A DNA stretch of 54,483 nucleotides, from positions 1 to 54,483 of the forward strand of contig DASVAW010000094.1 of assembly GCA_036376135.1 (NCBI GenBank). The letters run 5' to 3'. This stretch comes from Candidatus Polarisedimenticolaceae bacterium (GTDB lineage Bacteria > Acidobacteriota > Polarisedimenticolia > Polarisedimenticolales > DASRJG01). The position numbers were made by a program, and so were the translations under genes. The notes below the pieces were generated by a model. That model was not told the origin of the DNA, searched no databases, and was given only the letters and a program-made list of their open reading frames with translations. Positions 35,415 through 44,900 of the stretch are shown one piece after another (the first letter of the stretch is position 1; the number at the start of each line of letters is the position of its first letter).

Positions 35415-36689
35415 ATGATCGTGATCCTCGGCGGCGGCCTCGCGGGGCTCGCCACCTCGCTCTTCCTGAAGGACGTGCCGCACGTCGTGCTGGAGGCGGA
35501 CGCCGTTCCGGGCGGCCTCTGCCGCACGCGCGCCGTCGACGGTTTCCTGTTCGACTACACGGGGCACCTCCTGCACCTGCGCGACCCGAGGATCGTCGCG
35601 CTGGTCGAGGAGTTGCTCCCGGGCGGCCTCGAGACGGTCGAGCGGCGCGCGTACATCCGCACGTGCGGCGTCACCCTCCCGTTCCCGTTCCAGGCGAACC
35701 TCCACGGCCTCCCGCGGGAGGTCGTCGCCGAGTGCATCGTCGGATTCGCCGAGACCCTCGGCACCGCCGTCCCCGCCGATCCCGAGATCTCGTTCCGCGA
35801 CTGGTCGCTCGCCGTGCTCGGTCGCGGGATCAGCGAAGCCTTCATGTTCCCGTACAACGCGAAGCTGTTCCGGCGCGAGCCCGCGGAGATGACCGCGGAC
35901 TGGGTCTCGTGGGCGATCCCGAAGCCCAACCTGCGGGAGGTGGTCCAGGGGGCGCTGGGCGTCGTGAACCGCGGGATGGGATACAACGCGACGTTCCGGT
36001 ACCCCCGATCGGGGGGGATCGGTGCGCTCCCCGAGGCGTTGCACCGTCGCGTCGCCGACCGCGTGCGCTGCGGCGCCCGTGTGACGACGGTCGACCTCGA
36101 CCGCCGGACGGTCCGCCTCGAGGGGGGCGAGACCCTGGCCTGGGACCGTCTCGTGTCCACGGCCCCGCTCCCGGCGCTGCTCGGGATGGTCGGGGAGCCG
36201 GCGCCCGAGCTCGACTGGACCGTCGTGGGCTGCCTGAACCTCGGGTTCGACCGCCCCGGTCTCGGCGGCGACGCCCAATGGATCTACTTCCCCGACCCCG
36301 AGGTCCCGTTCTACCGCGTCGGGTTCTCCCACAACATCGTTCCCGGCGTCTGCCCGGAGGGAACGTCGTCCCTCTACGTCGAGTTCGGGATGAAACGCGG
36401 CGAGGCCGCGGACCCCGAGCATCTCGAGGCGGCCACGGTCGCGGCGCTGCGCCGGGAAGGGTTCCTCGACGGGGACGAGCGCGTCGTGGTGAGGGACTTC
36501 GTGAGGATCGACCCGGGTTACGTGATCTTCGACCGCGCGCGCCGGCGCGTCATGGCCGAGGCCGTGCCGCGGCTCGAGGCGAGCGGGGTGATTCCCATCG
36601 GGCGGTACGGCGCCTGGACCTACTCGTACATGGAGCGCGCGATGCTCGACGGGCTCGACGCCGCAGAACGCCTGCGCCGGGGGGCCTGA
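35415..36689 (+). CDS. FAD-dependent amine oxidase/UDP-galactopyranose mutase-like protein
   Basis: 424-aa flavoprotein. The N-terminal dinucleotide fold MIVILGGGLAGLATSLFLKD is followed by VLEADAVPGGLCRT and DYTGHLLHL. Internal LGRGISEAFMFPYNAKLFR resembles the UDP-galactopyranose mutase and protoporphyrinogen oxidase-like group often found in glycan loci. A C-terminal GRYGAWTYSYMERAMLDGLDAAERL closes the FAD site. Exact reaction unknown; a sugar-ring mutase or desaturase acting on a nucleotide or lipid-linked sugar is the inference. Confidence 0.82.
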   Translation: MIVILGGGLAGLATSLFLKDVPHVVLEADAVPGGLCRTRAVDGFLFDYTGHLLHLRDPRIVALVEELLPGGLETVERRAYIRTCGVTLPFPFQANLHGLPREVVAECIVGFAETLGTAVPADPEISFRDWSLAVLGRGISEAFMFPYNAKLFRREPAEMTADWVSWAIPKPNLREVVQGALGVVNRGMGYNATFRYPRSGGIGALPEALHRRVADRVRCGARVTTVDLDRRTVRLEGGETLAWDRLVSTAPLPALLGMVGEPAPELDWTVVGCLNLGFDRPGLGGDAQWIYFPDPEVPFYRVGFSHNIVPGVCPEGTSSLYVEFGMKRGEAADPEHLEAATVAALRREGFLDGDERVVVRDFVRIDPGYVIFDRARRRVMAEAVPRLEASGVIPIGRYGAWTYSYMERAMLDGLDAAERLRRGA

Positions 36690-36695
36690 CCCCGC

Positions 36696-38510
36696 GTGTG
36701 CGGCATCGCCGGGATCGTCGCGCTCGACGCGCGTCCGGTCGATCGCGCGGCCGTCGCGCGGATGCTCGACGGGATCGTGCATCGGGGGCCCGACGCCCAC
36801 GGCCTGTACGAAGGACCGGGGATCGCTGCGGGGATCCGCCGGCTGCGCGTCGTCGACCTCGCGACCGGCGACCAGCCGATCGCCAACGAGGACGGCACGG
36901 TCGAGGTGGTCTTCAACGGGGAGATCTACGGATTCACCGCGCTTCGCGAGGAGCTCGAGGGGCGCGGGCACCGGTTCCGAACCCGCTCGGACACGGAGGT
37001 CCTGGTCCACCTTTGGGAGGAGCACGGCCTCGGGATGCTCGACCGCCTGAACGGGATGTTCGCGTTCTGCCTGCTCGACCGGCGGACCGGGGACGTCCTG
37101 ATCGCGCGCGACCCGATGGGGATCAAGCCGCTGTACCTGCGCGAGACTCCGGCCGGGCTCGCGTTCGCGTCGGAGCTCCCGCCCCTGCTCGCGCTTCCCG
37201 GGCCCCGCCCGAGCGTGGACGCGGAACGATTGCTCGACCTTTTCCTCCTCCAGTACGTCCCCGGCGACGCGACCGTGCACGCGGGGATCACCACGCTCGC
37301 GCCGGGGCACCTGCTGCTGCGCCGCGACGGCCGGTGGGATCGGCGCCGGTACGCGTCGCCCGCGCACGGGGGCGATGCGCAGCCCGGCGCCGCGCGGCGC
37401 CTCCGGGAGCTGCTCGAGGACGCGGTGCGCCTGCAGAAGGTCGCGGACGTCCCGGTCGGCGTCTTCCTCTCGGGGGGGCTCGACTCGACGGCGGTCGCGG
37501 CGCTGCTCTCGCGCGAGACGGGGGCGGTCGAGACCTTCTCGGTCGGCTTCCCCGACCCGCGCCACGACGAGAGCGGACACGCCGCCGCCGCGGCGGCCGC
37601 GGTGGGCTCGCGCCACCACGCGCTGCGCCTCGACGCCGGCGAGACGGCGGCGAGGCTTCCGGAGCTCGTCCGCCATCTCGGCGAACCGCTCGTCGATCCC
37701 GCGCTGATCCCGACCTGGCTCCTGTCGAAGTTCGCGAGGGAGCGGGTTACCGTGGTGCTGACCGGGGAAGGGGCCGACGAGCTCTTCGGCGGATACCGGC
37801 GTTATCGCTGGCAGCGCCGGTACGGAGCCGGCGGCCGGCTCCCCGGCGCGCGCGCGCTCGCGCGCTGGCTCCCCCGGCGCGCCGCGCAGGCGGTCGAGGC
37901 CCTCTCGGAGCCCGATCCCGCGTTGTCGCACCTCGCGTGGGCGTCGACCTGCGGCCCCGCGTTCGCGCGGACGTTGTTCGGGGACGACCGCGTCGACCGC
38001 TGGCGGAGGTCGACGCGCGAACGCTTCGCCCCGTACTTCGACGGCGTCGATCGGGTCGAGGGGTCGCTGCGGGCCGACCTCGCGACGTGGCTCCCCAACA
38101 ACCTGCTCTCGAAGGTCGATCGCGCGAGCATGGCGTTCTCGCTGGAGGCGCGCGTCCCCTTCCTCGATCGGCGCATCGTGGATCTCGCGTCACGCCTGCC
38201 TCTCGATGCGAAGGTGACCTCGAAGGAGGGGAAGATCGTCCTCCGTCGCGCCGTGGCGGACCTGGTGCCGCCCTCGGTGCTTCGGCGGCCCAAGCGCGGC
38301 TTCGACCTTCCGCTCGCGGCGTGGCTGAGGGGGCCCCTGGCCGGGCCGGCGTCCGAGCGGTTCGCCTCCGGCGCGCTCGAGCGCGGCCTCGGCCTGAGGG
38401 AGGGAGCCGCGCGACGGCTGCTCGACGACCACCGCGCCGGTCGCGTGGATGCCGGGCTTCCCTTGTTCTCGCTCCTGTCGATCGCCATCTTTCTCGACGA
38501 CCATGCGTGA
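36696..38510 (+). CDS. asnB: Second asparagine synthetase (glutamine-hydrolysing)
   Basis: 604-aa AsnB paralogue of the enzyme at 26233-28194. Glutaminase nucleophile Cys2 (MCGIAGIV) and FNGEIYGF; synthetase domain with SGGLDST near 259-265 and LTGEGADELFGGY; C-terminal FSLEARVPFLDRRIV. The GTG start is chosen because the Cys must follow the initiator Met. A short-spaced neighbour on both sides: 6 bp after the FAD enzyme and an 8-bp overlap with the next glycosyltransferase. Probably amidates a sugar acid in the glycan. Confidence 0.9.
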   Translation: MCGIAGIVALDARPVDRAAVARMLDGIVHRGPDAHGLYEGPGIAAGIRRLRVVDLATGDQPIANEDGTVEVVFNGEIYGFTALREELEGRGHRFRTRSDTEVLVHLWEEHGLGMLDRLNGMFAFCLLDRRTGDVLIARDPMGIKPLYLRETPAGLAFASELPPLLALPGPRPSVDAERLLDLFLLQYVPGDATVHAGITTLAPGHLLLRRDGRWDRRRYASPAHGGDAQPGAARRLRELLEDAVRLQKVADVPVGVFLSGGLDSTAVAALLSRETGAVETFSVGFPDPRHDESGHAAAAAAAVGSRHHALRLDAGETAARLPELVRHLGEPLVDPALIPTWLLSKFARERVTVVLTGEGADELFGGYRRYRWQRRYGAGGRLPGARALARWLPRRAAQAVEALSEPDPALSHLAWASTCGPAFARTLFGDDRVDRWRRSTRERFAPYFDGVDRVEGSLRADLATWLPNNLLSKVDRASMAFSLEARVPFLDRRIVDLASRLPLDAKVTSKEGKIVLRRAVADLVPPSVLRRPKRGFDLPLAAWLRGPLAGPASERFASGALERGLGLREGAARRLLDDHRAGRVDAGLPLFSLLSIAIFLDDHA

Positions 38511-39666
38511 GCGTCGCCGCGTCTGTCACCTGATCACGCGCCTGGAGCTGGGCGGCGCGCAGCAGAACACCCTGTTCTCGACGGCGCATCACGACCGCGC
38601 TCGCTTCTCGGTGTCGCTGTGGGCGGGCCGGGGGGGGATCCTCGACGACGAGGCGCGGGCGATCCTCGAAACCGACTTGCGCCTGCTCCCGTTTCTCAGA
38701 CACCCGATCTCCCCGGTCGCGGACGCGATCGCGGTCGTCCGCCTCGCGGCGATGCTGCGCGCGTCGCGGATCGAGCTCCTGCACACCCACTCGTCGAAGG
38801 CGGGGATCGTCGGCCGCCTCGCCGCGGCTCTGGCGGGAACTCCCGCGGTCGTGCACACGGTGCACGGATGGAGCTTCAACGACACCCAGGCCCCCGCGCT
38901 GCGTCGCCTTTACGTGGCGCTCGAGCGCCTGGCCGCGCGCCGCACGCACGCCCTCGTTTTCGTCGCCGAGGCCGACCGCGCCCGCGGCGCGGATCTGGCG
39001 ATCGGCGATCCGGCGCGTTACCGCCTTTTCCGCAGCGGGATCGACCGCGATCGGTACGTCGCCCCGGCGGGGGTGCGCGACGCCACGCGCCGCGCGCTCG
39101 GTTACGGTCCGGACGAGGTGGTGGTCGGCTCCCTCGCGTGCCTGAAGGCGCAGAAGGCGCCGCTCGACTTCGTCGCCGCGGCGGATGTCGCCGCGCGGTC
39201 GGACCCGAGGCTGCGATTCTTCATCGCGGGGGACGGGGAGCTCCGTGGCGAGGTCGAGCGGGAGGTCGCCTCGCGCGGGCTCGAGGATCGGTTCCGGCTG
39301 CTCGGCTGGCGCCAGGACGTCGCCGAGTTGCTCGCGGCGATGGACGTGTTCGTGTTGACGTCGAGGTTCGAGGGGTTGCCGCGAGCGGTCCTCCAGGCGA
39401 TGGCGGCGGGGGTCCCCGTCGTGGCGACGGCGGTCGGCGGCACGCCGGAGGTCGTGCGCGACGGCGCGACCGGGCGGCTCGTTCCCCCGGGCGAGCCCCG
39501 GACCGCCGCGGCCGCGATCCTGGGGCTTGCCGCCGATCCCGAGTTGCGGAGGCGGTGCGTCGCCGCAGCGCGCGCGCGTCTCGGGGAGGAGTTCGACATC
39601 CGTCGGATGGTGGCCGGGTTGGACGACCTCTACCTCAGCCTGCTCGAAAAGCCGAAAACCACCTGA
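38503..39666 (+). CDS. Glycosyltransferase family 4
   Basis: 387-aa GT-B enzyme ending the plus-strand glycan operon. N-terminal CHLITRLELGGAQQNTLF, the HTHSSKAGIVGRLAA loop typical of EpsD/PelF-like transferases, GSLACLKAQKAPLDFV, and donor site TSRFEGLPRAVLQAMAAGVPVVAT. The ATG at 38503 overlaps the asnB stop by 8 nt. The acceptor-domain motif HTHSSKAGI is frequent in enzymes that add the second sugar to a lipid-linked HexNAc. Confidence 0.89.
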   Translation: MRERRRVCHLITRLELGGAQQNTLFSTAHHDRARFSVSLWAGRGGILDDEARAILETDLRLLPFLRHPISPVADAIAVVRLAAMLRASRIELLHTHSSKAGIVGRLAAALAGTPAVVHTVHGWSFNDTQAPALRRLYVALERLAARRTHALVFVAEADRARGADLAIGDPARYRLFRSGIDRDRYVAPAGVRDATRRALGYGPDEVVVGSLACLKAQKAPLDFVAAADVAARSDPRLRFFIAGDGELRGEVEREVASRGLEDRFRLLGWRQDVAELLAAMDVFVLTSRFEGLPRAVLQAMAAGVPVVATAVGGTPEVVRDGATGRLVPPGEPRTAAAAILGLAADPELRRRCVAAARARLGEEFDIRRMVAGLDDLYLSLLEKPKTT

Positions 39667-39706
39667 GCTCCTGCGTCTTATTCTGAAAAGGAATGGGCGG
39701 AATCTC

Positions 39707-39735
39707 TTGCCCGTCCCTTCCTTCCTATTTAGATT
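39707..39735 (+). promoter_or_regulatory. Candidate promoter of the ABC-TPR-pilD operon
   Basis: TTGCCC (39707-39712), a 17-bp spacer and TAGATT (39730-39735), in a 96-bp gap that is unusually AT-rich for the region. The -10 is identical to that proposed for pilB. Predicted start near 39742, about 21 nt before the ATG. Confidence 0.5.
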
Positions 39736-39762
39736 CGGCGTCCCGGAGGAAGCCCCAGGACC

Positions 39763-40695
39763 ATGGATGCCCCGATCTCCGTCCGCGAAGTCCACAAGAG
39801 CTTTCGCGGCCACCTCGGGATCGGCGCCACCGTCGCGGTCGCCGGTCTGAGCTTCGAGGTCCGGCCGGGGGAGATCTTCGGACTGCTCGGCCCCAACGGC
39901 GCGGGGAAGACCACGACCCTCAAGATGCTGATCGGATTGCTGCGTCCCGACGCCGGGGAGGTGCGCCTGTTCGGCGGGTCGCCGAGCTCGGCGAACGCCC
40001 GCCGCCGGCTCGGGTTCCTTCCGGAGCAGCCGTATTTCTACGACTACCTCACCGCCGAGGAGTTCCTGCGTTTCTACGCCCGGCTCCAGGGCGTCCCGTC
40101 GGCGGAACGGGACGGTCGGGTGCGCCGCGCGCTCGATCGGGTGGGCTTGGGCGACCGAGGCGCGACGCCGCTCCGGAAGTGCTCGAAGGGGATGCTCCAG
40201 AGGGTCGGCCTGGCGCAGGCGATCCAGCACGACCCCGACCTCGTCATCCTCGACGAGCCGATGTCCGGCCTCGACCCGATCGGCCGTCGCGAGGTGCGCG
40301 ATCTGATCCTCTCCCTGCGCGCCGCCGGGAGGACCGTGCTCTTCTCGAGCCACATCCTCTCCGACGCCGAGCTGCTGTGCGACCGGGTGGCGATCGTCTT
40401 CCGGGGACGCGCGCGCGCGGTGGGGCGCCTGGACGAGCTCGTCCCTCCCGACGCCCGGTGGTACGAGGTCGAGATCGACGGCGACGTTCCCGACCTGGCC
40501 GGAGCCGAGCGGGTCGCCGCCTCGGGGAGGGAGTCTCTGGTGCGCGTCGACGACGCGAGGGATCTCCCCCGGGTCCTCGCGGCGGTGGAAGCGGCGGGCG
40601 CGAAGGTCGTTTCGGTCTTCCCGCGGCGGCGGACCCTCGAGGACCTCTTCCTGGAGGAGATCGGCCGGGCGCGCGCCGAGGAGGCGGGGTCGTGA
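39763..40695 (+). CDS. ABC transporter ATPase (PilH-like position)
   Basis: 310-aa ATP-binding subunit: Walker [11 protein letters not shown] (about 45-54), signature [15 protein letters not shown], Walker [18 protein letters not shown] and the switch histidine region [14 protein letters not shown]-terminal extension of about 85 residues has a regulatory-like fold. It has the general form of ATPases that pair with ABC-2 permeases. The Myxococcus pilus cluster carries ABC genes pilH and pilI next to pilG and pilD, and this gene and the next two resemble that set. The stop overlaps the permease start (GTGA). Confidence 0.92.
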   Translation: MDAPISVREVHKSFRGHLGIGATVAVAGLSFEVRPGEIFGLLGPNGAGKTTTLKMLIGLLRPDAGEVRLFGGSPSSANARRRLGFLPEQPYFYDYLTAEEFLRFYARLQGVPSAERDGRVRRALDRVGLGDRGATPLRKCSKGMLQRVGLAQAIQHDPDLVILDEPMSGLDPIGRREVRDLILSLRAAGRTVLFSSHILSDAELLCDRVAIVFRGRARAVGRLDELVPPDARWYEVEIDGDVPDLAGAERVAASGRESLVRVDDARDLPRVLAAVEAAGAKVVSVFPRRRTLEDLFLEEIGRARAEEAGS

Positions 40696-41459
40696 TCGGC
40701 ACCGTGCTCACGATCGCCGCCAACTCGTTCCGCGAGGCGGTACGCGATCGGATCCTCTATCTCCTCCTCGCGTTCGCCGCGATCGTGATCGGCGTGTCGC
40801 GGTTCGTCTCGCTGCTCACCGTGGGCGACGAGGCGAAGATCGTGAAGGACTTCGGCCTGTCCGCGATCTCGGTCTTCGGCGTGTTGACCGCGATGTTCGT
40901 CGGCGTCTCCCTCGTCTTCAAGGAGATCGAACGGAAGACGGTCTACACCCTGCTCGCCAACCCCGTCCGCAGGTGGCAGTTCGTCGCCGGGAAGTTCCTC
41001 GGGCTGCTGATGGTGCTCGCGATGAACGTCGTCGCGATGGCGGCCGTGCTCGCCCTCGCGATCGTGTGGATCGGCGGCACGGCCCTGGAGTTGTGGCCCG
41101 CCGTGCTCCTCACGTTCGTCCAGCTCGCGCTCGTCGCGGCCTTCGCGATCCTCTTCTCCTCCTACACGAACCCGATCCTGGCGGCGGTGGGGACGGGAGC
41201 GGTGTACGTCGTCGGGCATCTCTCCTGGAGCTTCGAGCTGCTCAAGGCCCGCGCGAGCGGAGCCGCCGCGCGCGCCGCCTGCGACGCCCTGCACGCGCTG
41301 CTCCCGAACCTGGACCGACTCGACGTGAAGGCCCAGGCGGTGCACGGCATCGCGCTCCCCCAGGGCTACGTCGCGGCGGGGGTCGTCTACGGGCTGGCCT
41401 ACGCGCTGGCGGTCGTCGTCCTCGCCTGCGTCGTCTTCGAGCGACGGGAGTTCGCGTGA
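40692..41459 (+). CDS. ABC-2 type permease (PilI-like position)
   Basis: 255-aa membrane protein with about six hydrophobic segments. The N-terminus [27 protein letters not shown] is the standard ABC-2 permease entry. [26 protein letters not shown] is the conserved cytoplasmic coupling helix region that contacts the ATPase. GTG start and TGA stop each overlap neighbours by 4 nt. Substrate unknown; in Myxococcus the equivalents are needed for pilus assembly. Confidence 0.88.
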   Translation: MIGTVLTIAANSFREAVRDRILYLLLAFAAIVIGVSRFVSLLTVGDEAKIVKDFGLSAISVFGVLTAMFVGVSLVFKEIERKTVYTLLANPVRRWQFVAGKFLGLLMVLAMNVVAMAAVLALAIVWIGGTALELWPAVLLTFVQLALVAAFAILFSSYTNPILAAVGTGAVYVVGHLSWSFELLKARASGAAARAACDALHALLPNLDRLDVKAQAVHGIALPQGYVAAGVVYGLAYALAVVVLACVVFERREFA

Positions 41460-42304
41460 GGCGGGGGCTGATCGCGGCGGGACTCGTCGTCGCGCTGGGG
41501 GCGGGCGCCCACGTCGCGCGGGCGAGGCTGGACGCGTTGGCCGCCGCGCCGCCGTCGGGTCGGCCGCTCCTGTACCTGCCGAACGGGCGCTACCTGAAGG
41601 CCGCGAGCCTGGGGCACGCGCCGCTCGTCGCCGATTTCGTCTACCTCTGGGCGATCCAGTTCTACTCCGACTACGAGCGTCGGGACCGGTTCCGCTACGT
41701 CGAGCACCTCTTCGGTCGCGTGATCCCCGAGCTCGATCCGCGCTACGTCGATCCGTACTGGATCGGCGCGCTGATCCTCACCGTCGAGGCGCGGGACCTC
41801 GAGGGGGGGCTGCGGATCCTCGAGACCGGCTTCCGCAACAACCCCCGGCAGTGGGTGCTGCTCTACCTCGCCGGCTGGGAGTGCTCGACCGCCGGGCAGC
41901 CGGCGCGCGCCGCCGAGTACTTCGGGCGTGCGGCGGCGATTCCCGGCGCGCCCGCGCAGCTGCGTCGTCTCCAGGCGGGGATGGTGGCCAAGTCCGGCGA
42001 TCTCGAGGAGGCGCTCCACACCTGGCGCGCGCTTCTCGACGACCCGGCCTCCGATCCCACCACGCGCGGGATCGCCGACCGCCAGGTGCGCGACCTCACC
42101 GTGAAGCGGGACGTCCAGTCCCTCGAGCAGGCGGTGGCCCGGTTCCGCGAGCGGGCGGGACGGCCGCCGCGCACCCTCGAGGAGCTCGTCGCGCGCGGCG
42201 TCGTTTCCCGGCTTCCGCTCGATCCCGACGGCCTCCCTTACGCGTACGACCCGGCGAGAGGCGTCGTGTCCAGCTCCGCCGGACGCATCCTGGGGGACCG
42301 TTGA
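41456..42304 (+). CDS. Membrane-anchored TPR-like protein (PilG-like position)
   Basis: 282-aa protein: an N-terminal membrane anchor or signal (about 4-22), then a conserved [34 protein letters not shown] segment found in a family of TPR proteins next to pilus ABC genes (family recall, not searched). TPR-like helices follow (about 95-215), and a short C-terminal domain with [22 protein letters not shown] resembles the GspG C-terminus. It overlaps both the permease and pilD by 4 nt, so the four genes form one coupled unit. Function unproven. Confidence 0.78.
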   Translation: MRRGLIAAGLVVALGAGAHVARARLDALAAAPPSGRPLLYLPNGRYLKAASLGHAPLVADFVYLWAIQFYSDYERRDRFRYVEHLFGRVIPELDPRYVDPYWIGALILTVEARDLEGGLRILETGFRNNPRQWVLLYLAGWECSTAGQPARAAEYFGRAAAIPGAPAQLRRLQAGMVAKSGDLEEALHTWRALLDDPASDPTTRGIADRQVRDLTVKRDVQSLEQAVARFRERAGRPPRTLEELVARGVVSRLPLDPDGLPYAYDPARGVVSSSAGRILGDR

Positions 42305-43089
42305 GCGCGCTCGTCTTTCTCGTCGGGCTGATCGTGGGGAGCTTTCTCAACGTCTGCATCCATCGGCTCCCGCTGGGGGAGAACATCGCCTTTCCCGGGT
42401 CGCACTGCCCGAAGTGCGGGGCCGCGATCCGCTGGTACCAGAACGTCCCCGTCCTCTCGTGGCTCGCGCTGCGGGGACGGTGCGCCGCCTGCCGGGCTCC
42501 GATCGCCTGGCGGTACCCGATCGTCGAGCTGCTCTCCGGGATCGCCGCGCTCTCGGCCTTCGCCGCGTACGGTCCCACGCTCGCGTTCGCGATCGCCCTC
42601 GCGTACGCGTGGATGCTGCTCGTCCTGTTCTTCACCGACTGGGACCACCACCTCCTCCCCGACGCGATCACCCTGACCGGTTTCGCGGCGGGGATGGCGA
42701 TCGCCGCGTTCAACCCGTTCCTCGCCGGGGAGGGCAGCTGGGGACGGATCTGGACGGCGCTTCTCGGCGCGGCGCTGGGCTCGGGCATCCTCTGGGGGAT
42801 CGGCGCGGTGTGGAAGCGACTCCGCGGCGTGGACGCCATGGGCCTGGGCGACGTGAAGATGATGGCGATGGTCGGCGCCTTCACGGGGCCCTCGGGGGTG
42901 TTGTTCACGCTGTTCTTCGGGTCGATCGTCGGCGCGATCGTCGGGGTCGCGAGGATCCCGTTCCGGGGCGGATCGCTCCGCGACGAGCTTCCGTTCGGAT
43001 GTTTCCTCGCCCCGTCGGCGCTCGTCGCGATGCACGGCGCGAGGCGCGCGATCGACGCCTACCTCGCCTTCGTCGGGTTCGGGGCGTGA
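42301..43089 (+). CDS. pilD: PilD, prepilin peptidase/N-methyltransferase
   Basis: 262-aa inner-membrane aspartic protease that removes prepilin leaders and methylates the new N-terminus. The N-terminal GSFLNVCIHRLP is followed by the methylase-domain zinc cysteines CPKC (about 39-42) and CAAC, then the catalytic aspartates in FFTDWDHHLLPD and GLGDVKMMAMVG. All prepilins in this window (positions 21789-22754 and 45046 on) are likely substrates. The TTG start overlaps the previous stop; the next gene begins one base after its own stop. Confidence 0.95.
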   Translation: MSALVFLVGLIVGSFLNVCIHRLPLGENIAFPGSHCPKCGAAIRWYQNVPVLSWLALRGRCAACRAPIAWRYPIVELLSGIAALSAFAAYGPTLAFAIALAYAWMLLVLFFTDWDHHLLPDAITLTGFAAGMAIAAFNPFLAGEGSWGRIWTALLGAALGSGILWGIGAVWKRLRGVDAMGLGDVKMMAMVGAFTGPSGVLFTLFFGSIVGAIVGVARIPFRGGSLRDELPFGCFLAPSALVAMHGARRAIDAYLAFVGFGA

Positions 43090-43090
43090 G

Positions 43091-44884
43091 GTGGCGGAAC
43101 CGCGCCTGGGCCGGTTCGGTTTCCAGCTCCGCGTGACGCTCGTCCTCCTCGTCCTTTTCCTGGCCGCCGCCGACCTCGTCAACCTGATGCTCCTCGGTCA
43201 GGCCCGGGAGGCGCTGGAGGTCGCGGAGTCGGAACGGGTGCGGTCCCGCGCGCGCGAGGTGGCCCGGGCGCTCGGGTCGGCGCCCATCGACGCCGCGGGG
43301 CTCGCCCGGACCGCGCGCGACTTCGACCTGCGCCGCCTCGCTCTGTTCGAGCCCGGCGGGAACATCCTCGCCGCTTGGCCCGAGCGCTCCCGGTTCTGGC
43401 CCGAGCTCGACGCGGACACGCGTGCGGCGCTCGCCGCAGGCCGCGCCGCGTCGTTCCGGGACTCCGGGGAGGGGAGGGACGGGATGGTGGCGCTCGTCCC
43501 GGTGCTCGATCCGTCGGGCGTGTGGCTGCGCGGGGTGGCGGTGGAGCAGGCGGCGCCCGCGCTCGCGACGGTCGAATCACGCGCCCGGACGCTCCGGGTG
43601 GTCCAGGCGATCGGCATCGTCGTGATCGGAGGGCTGGCGCTGGTCTTCGCGCGCTGGGTCAGCCGTCCCTACCGCAGCCTCGTCGCGGCGGCGGGGGACG
43701 CGGGACTCGCCCCGGTCGCGCTCGACGCGGACGGCGACCCCGACGCTCTCGCGCAGGCGTTCCGTCGCGTGGCCGAGAAGCTCCGCGAGCAGGAGGCCGC
43801 GCTCGGCCAGGCGGGTCGCGAAGGGGGCGGGCTCGGCGACCTCGTGCGATTCGCGACGGGGCCGGCGCGCGGGATGACGACGGGGGTCGTCGTGGTGGAC
43901 CGCCGCGGAAAGCTCGCGGCGCTCAACGCCTCGGCCGAGGCGCTGCTCGGCGTGCGCGGCGTCGACGTGGCCGGTCAGCCGCTCGACGCCGCCGCGCGGG
44001 AGGTCGAGGGGTTGCGCGAGCTCGTCGTGGCGTGTCTCGAGCGCGGCCGGTCGGCCACGCGCGAGGTGCTCGAGGTGCGACGCCCCGACGGCCGCGGTGC
44101 GCACCTGGGGGTCTCGGTTTCTCCGGCGACGGCGGGCCCGTCGGGGGAGGTCGCCGGCGCGCTCGTCCTGATGACCGACCTCACCGAGATCCGGCGCCTC
44201 CAGGAACAGGCACGAACGCGCGACAACCTCGCGGCGGTCGGCCAGCTGGCGGCGGGAATCGCGCACGAGTTCCGCAACGCCCTCGGCACGATCCTCGGCT
44301 GGGCGCGGATGCTCGAAAAGCGCGACGACCCCAGGGTTCGCGGGCCCGCGCAGGAGATCATCAAGGAGGTCGACGCCGTGCGCGCCTCGCTCGACGAGTT
44401 CCTCCTCTACGCGCGCCCGCAGGAGCCGGCCCGCGTGCCGGTGGATCTCGACGACCTCGTCCGGCGTTGCGTGGCGAGCGCCCCGGAGGGGCTCGGCGTC
44501 GACGCGGAGGGGGAGTTCGGCACGGTCGTCGGGGACGAGGCCCTGCTCCGCCGGGTCTTCGGGAACCTCCTGCAGAACGCCGCGGACGCCGGGCGCGAGG
44601 CGGGGCGCGCCGTCTCGGTGAGGATCGTCGGCCGCAGGAGCGGATCCGGACGGCACGTCCAGATCGACGTGGAGGACGACGGCCCGGGCATCCCCCCCGA
44701 ACGCCGCCGCGAAGTCTTCGTGCCGTTCTTCACCACGCGGGCGAAGGGGACGGGGCTCGGGCTCGCCCTGGTGCAGCGGACGCTGGTCGACCTCGGCGGA
44801 AGCGTGGAGGTGGGGGACGGGCCGAGGGGCGGGGCCTCCTTCCGGATCCGGCTTCCCCTGCACGACGGCGACGGCGCAGTGTAA
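43091..44884 (+). CDS. Membrane sensor histidine kinase (second pilus-locus kinase)
   Basis: 597-aa kinase. TM1 (about 12-36), a periplasmic sensor domain of about 130 residues, TM2 (about 169-187), a HAMP-like linker, a PAS domain (about 255-365, ending LVLMTDLTEIRRL), HisKA with phosphoacceptor H392 in GIAHEFRNALG, and HATPase_c (FGNLLQNAADAGREAG, DDGPGIPPE, GTGLGLALVQRTL). Architecture differs from PilS in having a periplasmic sensor. It lies just upstream of the minor-pilin promoter; its natural partner is probably the NtrC-type regulator at 51276-52691. Confidence 0.88.
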   Translation: MAEPRLGRFGFQLRVTLVLLVLFLAAADLVNLMLLGQAREALEVAESERVRSRAREVARALGSAPIDAAGLARTARDFDLRRLALFEPGGNILAAWPERSRFWPELDADTRAALAAGRAASFRDSGEGRDGMVALVPVLDPSGVWLRGVAVEQAAPALATVESRARTLRVVQAIGIVVIGGLALVFARWVSRPYRSLVAAAGDAGLAPVALDADGDPDALAQAFRRVAEKLREQEAALGQAGREGGGLGDLVRFATGPARGMTTGVVVVDRRGKLAALNASAEALLGVRGVDVAGQPLDAAAREVEGLRELVVACLERGRSATREVLEVRRPDGRGAHLGVSVSPATAGPSGEVAGALVLMTDLTEIRRLQEQARTRDNLAAVGQLAAGIAHEFRNALGTILGWARMLEKRDDPRVRGPAQEIIKEVDAVRASLDEFLLYARPQEPARVPVDLDDLVRRCVASAPEGLGVDAEGEFGTVVGDEALLRRVFGNLLQNAADAGREAGRAVSVRIVGRRSGSGRHVQIDVEDDGPGIPPERRREVFVPFFTTRAKGTGLGLALVQRTLVDLGGSVEVGDGPRGGASFRIRLPLHDGDGAV

Positions 44885-44895
44885 CGAAATGTAAC
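44880..44895 (+). promoter_or_regulatory. Candidate activator site: TGTAAC direct repeat
   Basis: TGTAAC occurs at 44880-44885 and again at 44890-44895, 10 bp (one helical turn) apart, across the kinase stop codon and 107-122 bp upstream of the sigma-54 -24 element. That is the distance range used by NtrC-family enhancer sites. Known NtrC sites are usually inverted repeats, which weakens the case. Confidence 0.35.
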
Positions 44896-44900
44896 AGGCA

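Noticed and set aside
39695-39710. Sigma-54-like GGGCGG...TTGC before the ABC transporter operon
   Set aside because: The spacing between GG and GC is 11 bp rather than the strict 10, and the -24 box lacks the CAC. A sigma-70-type reading fits better.
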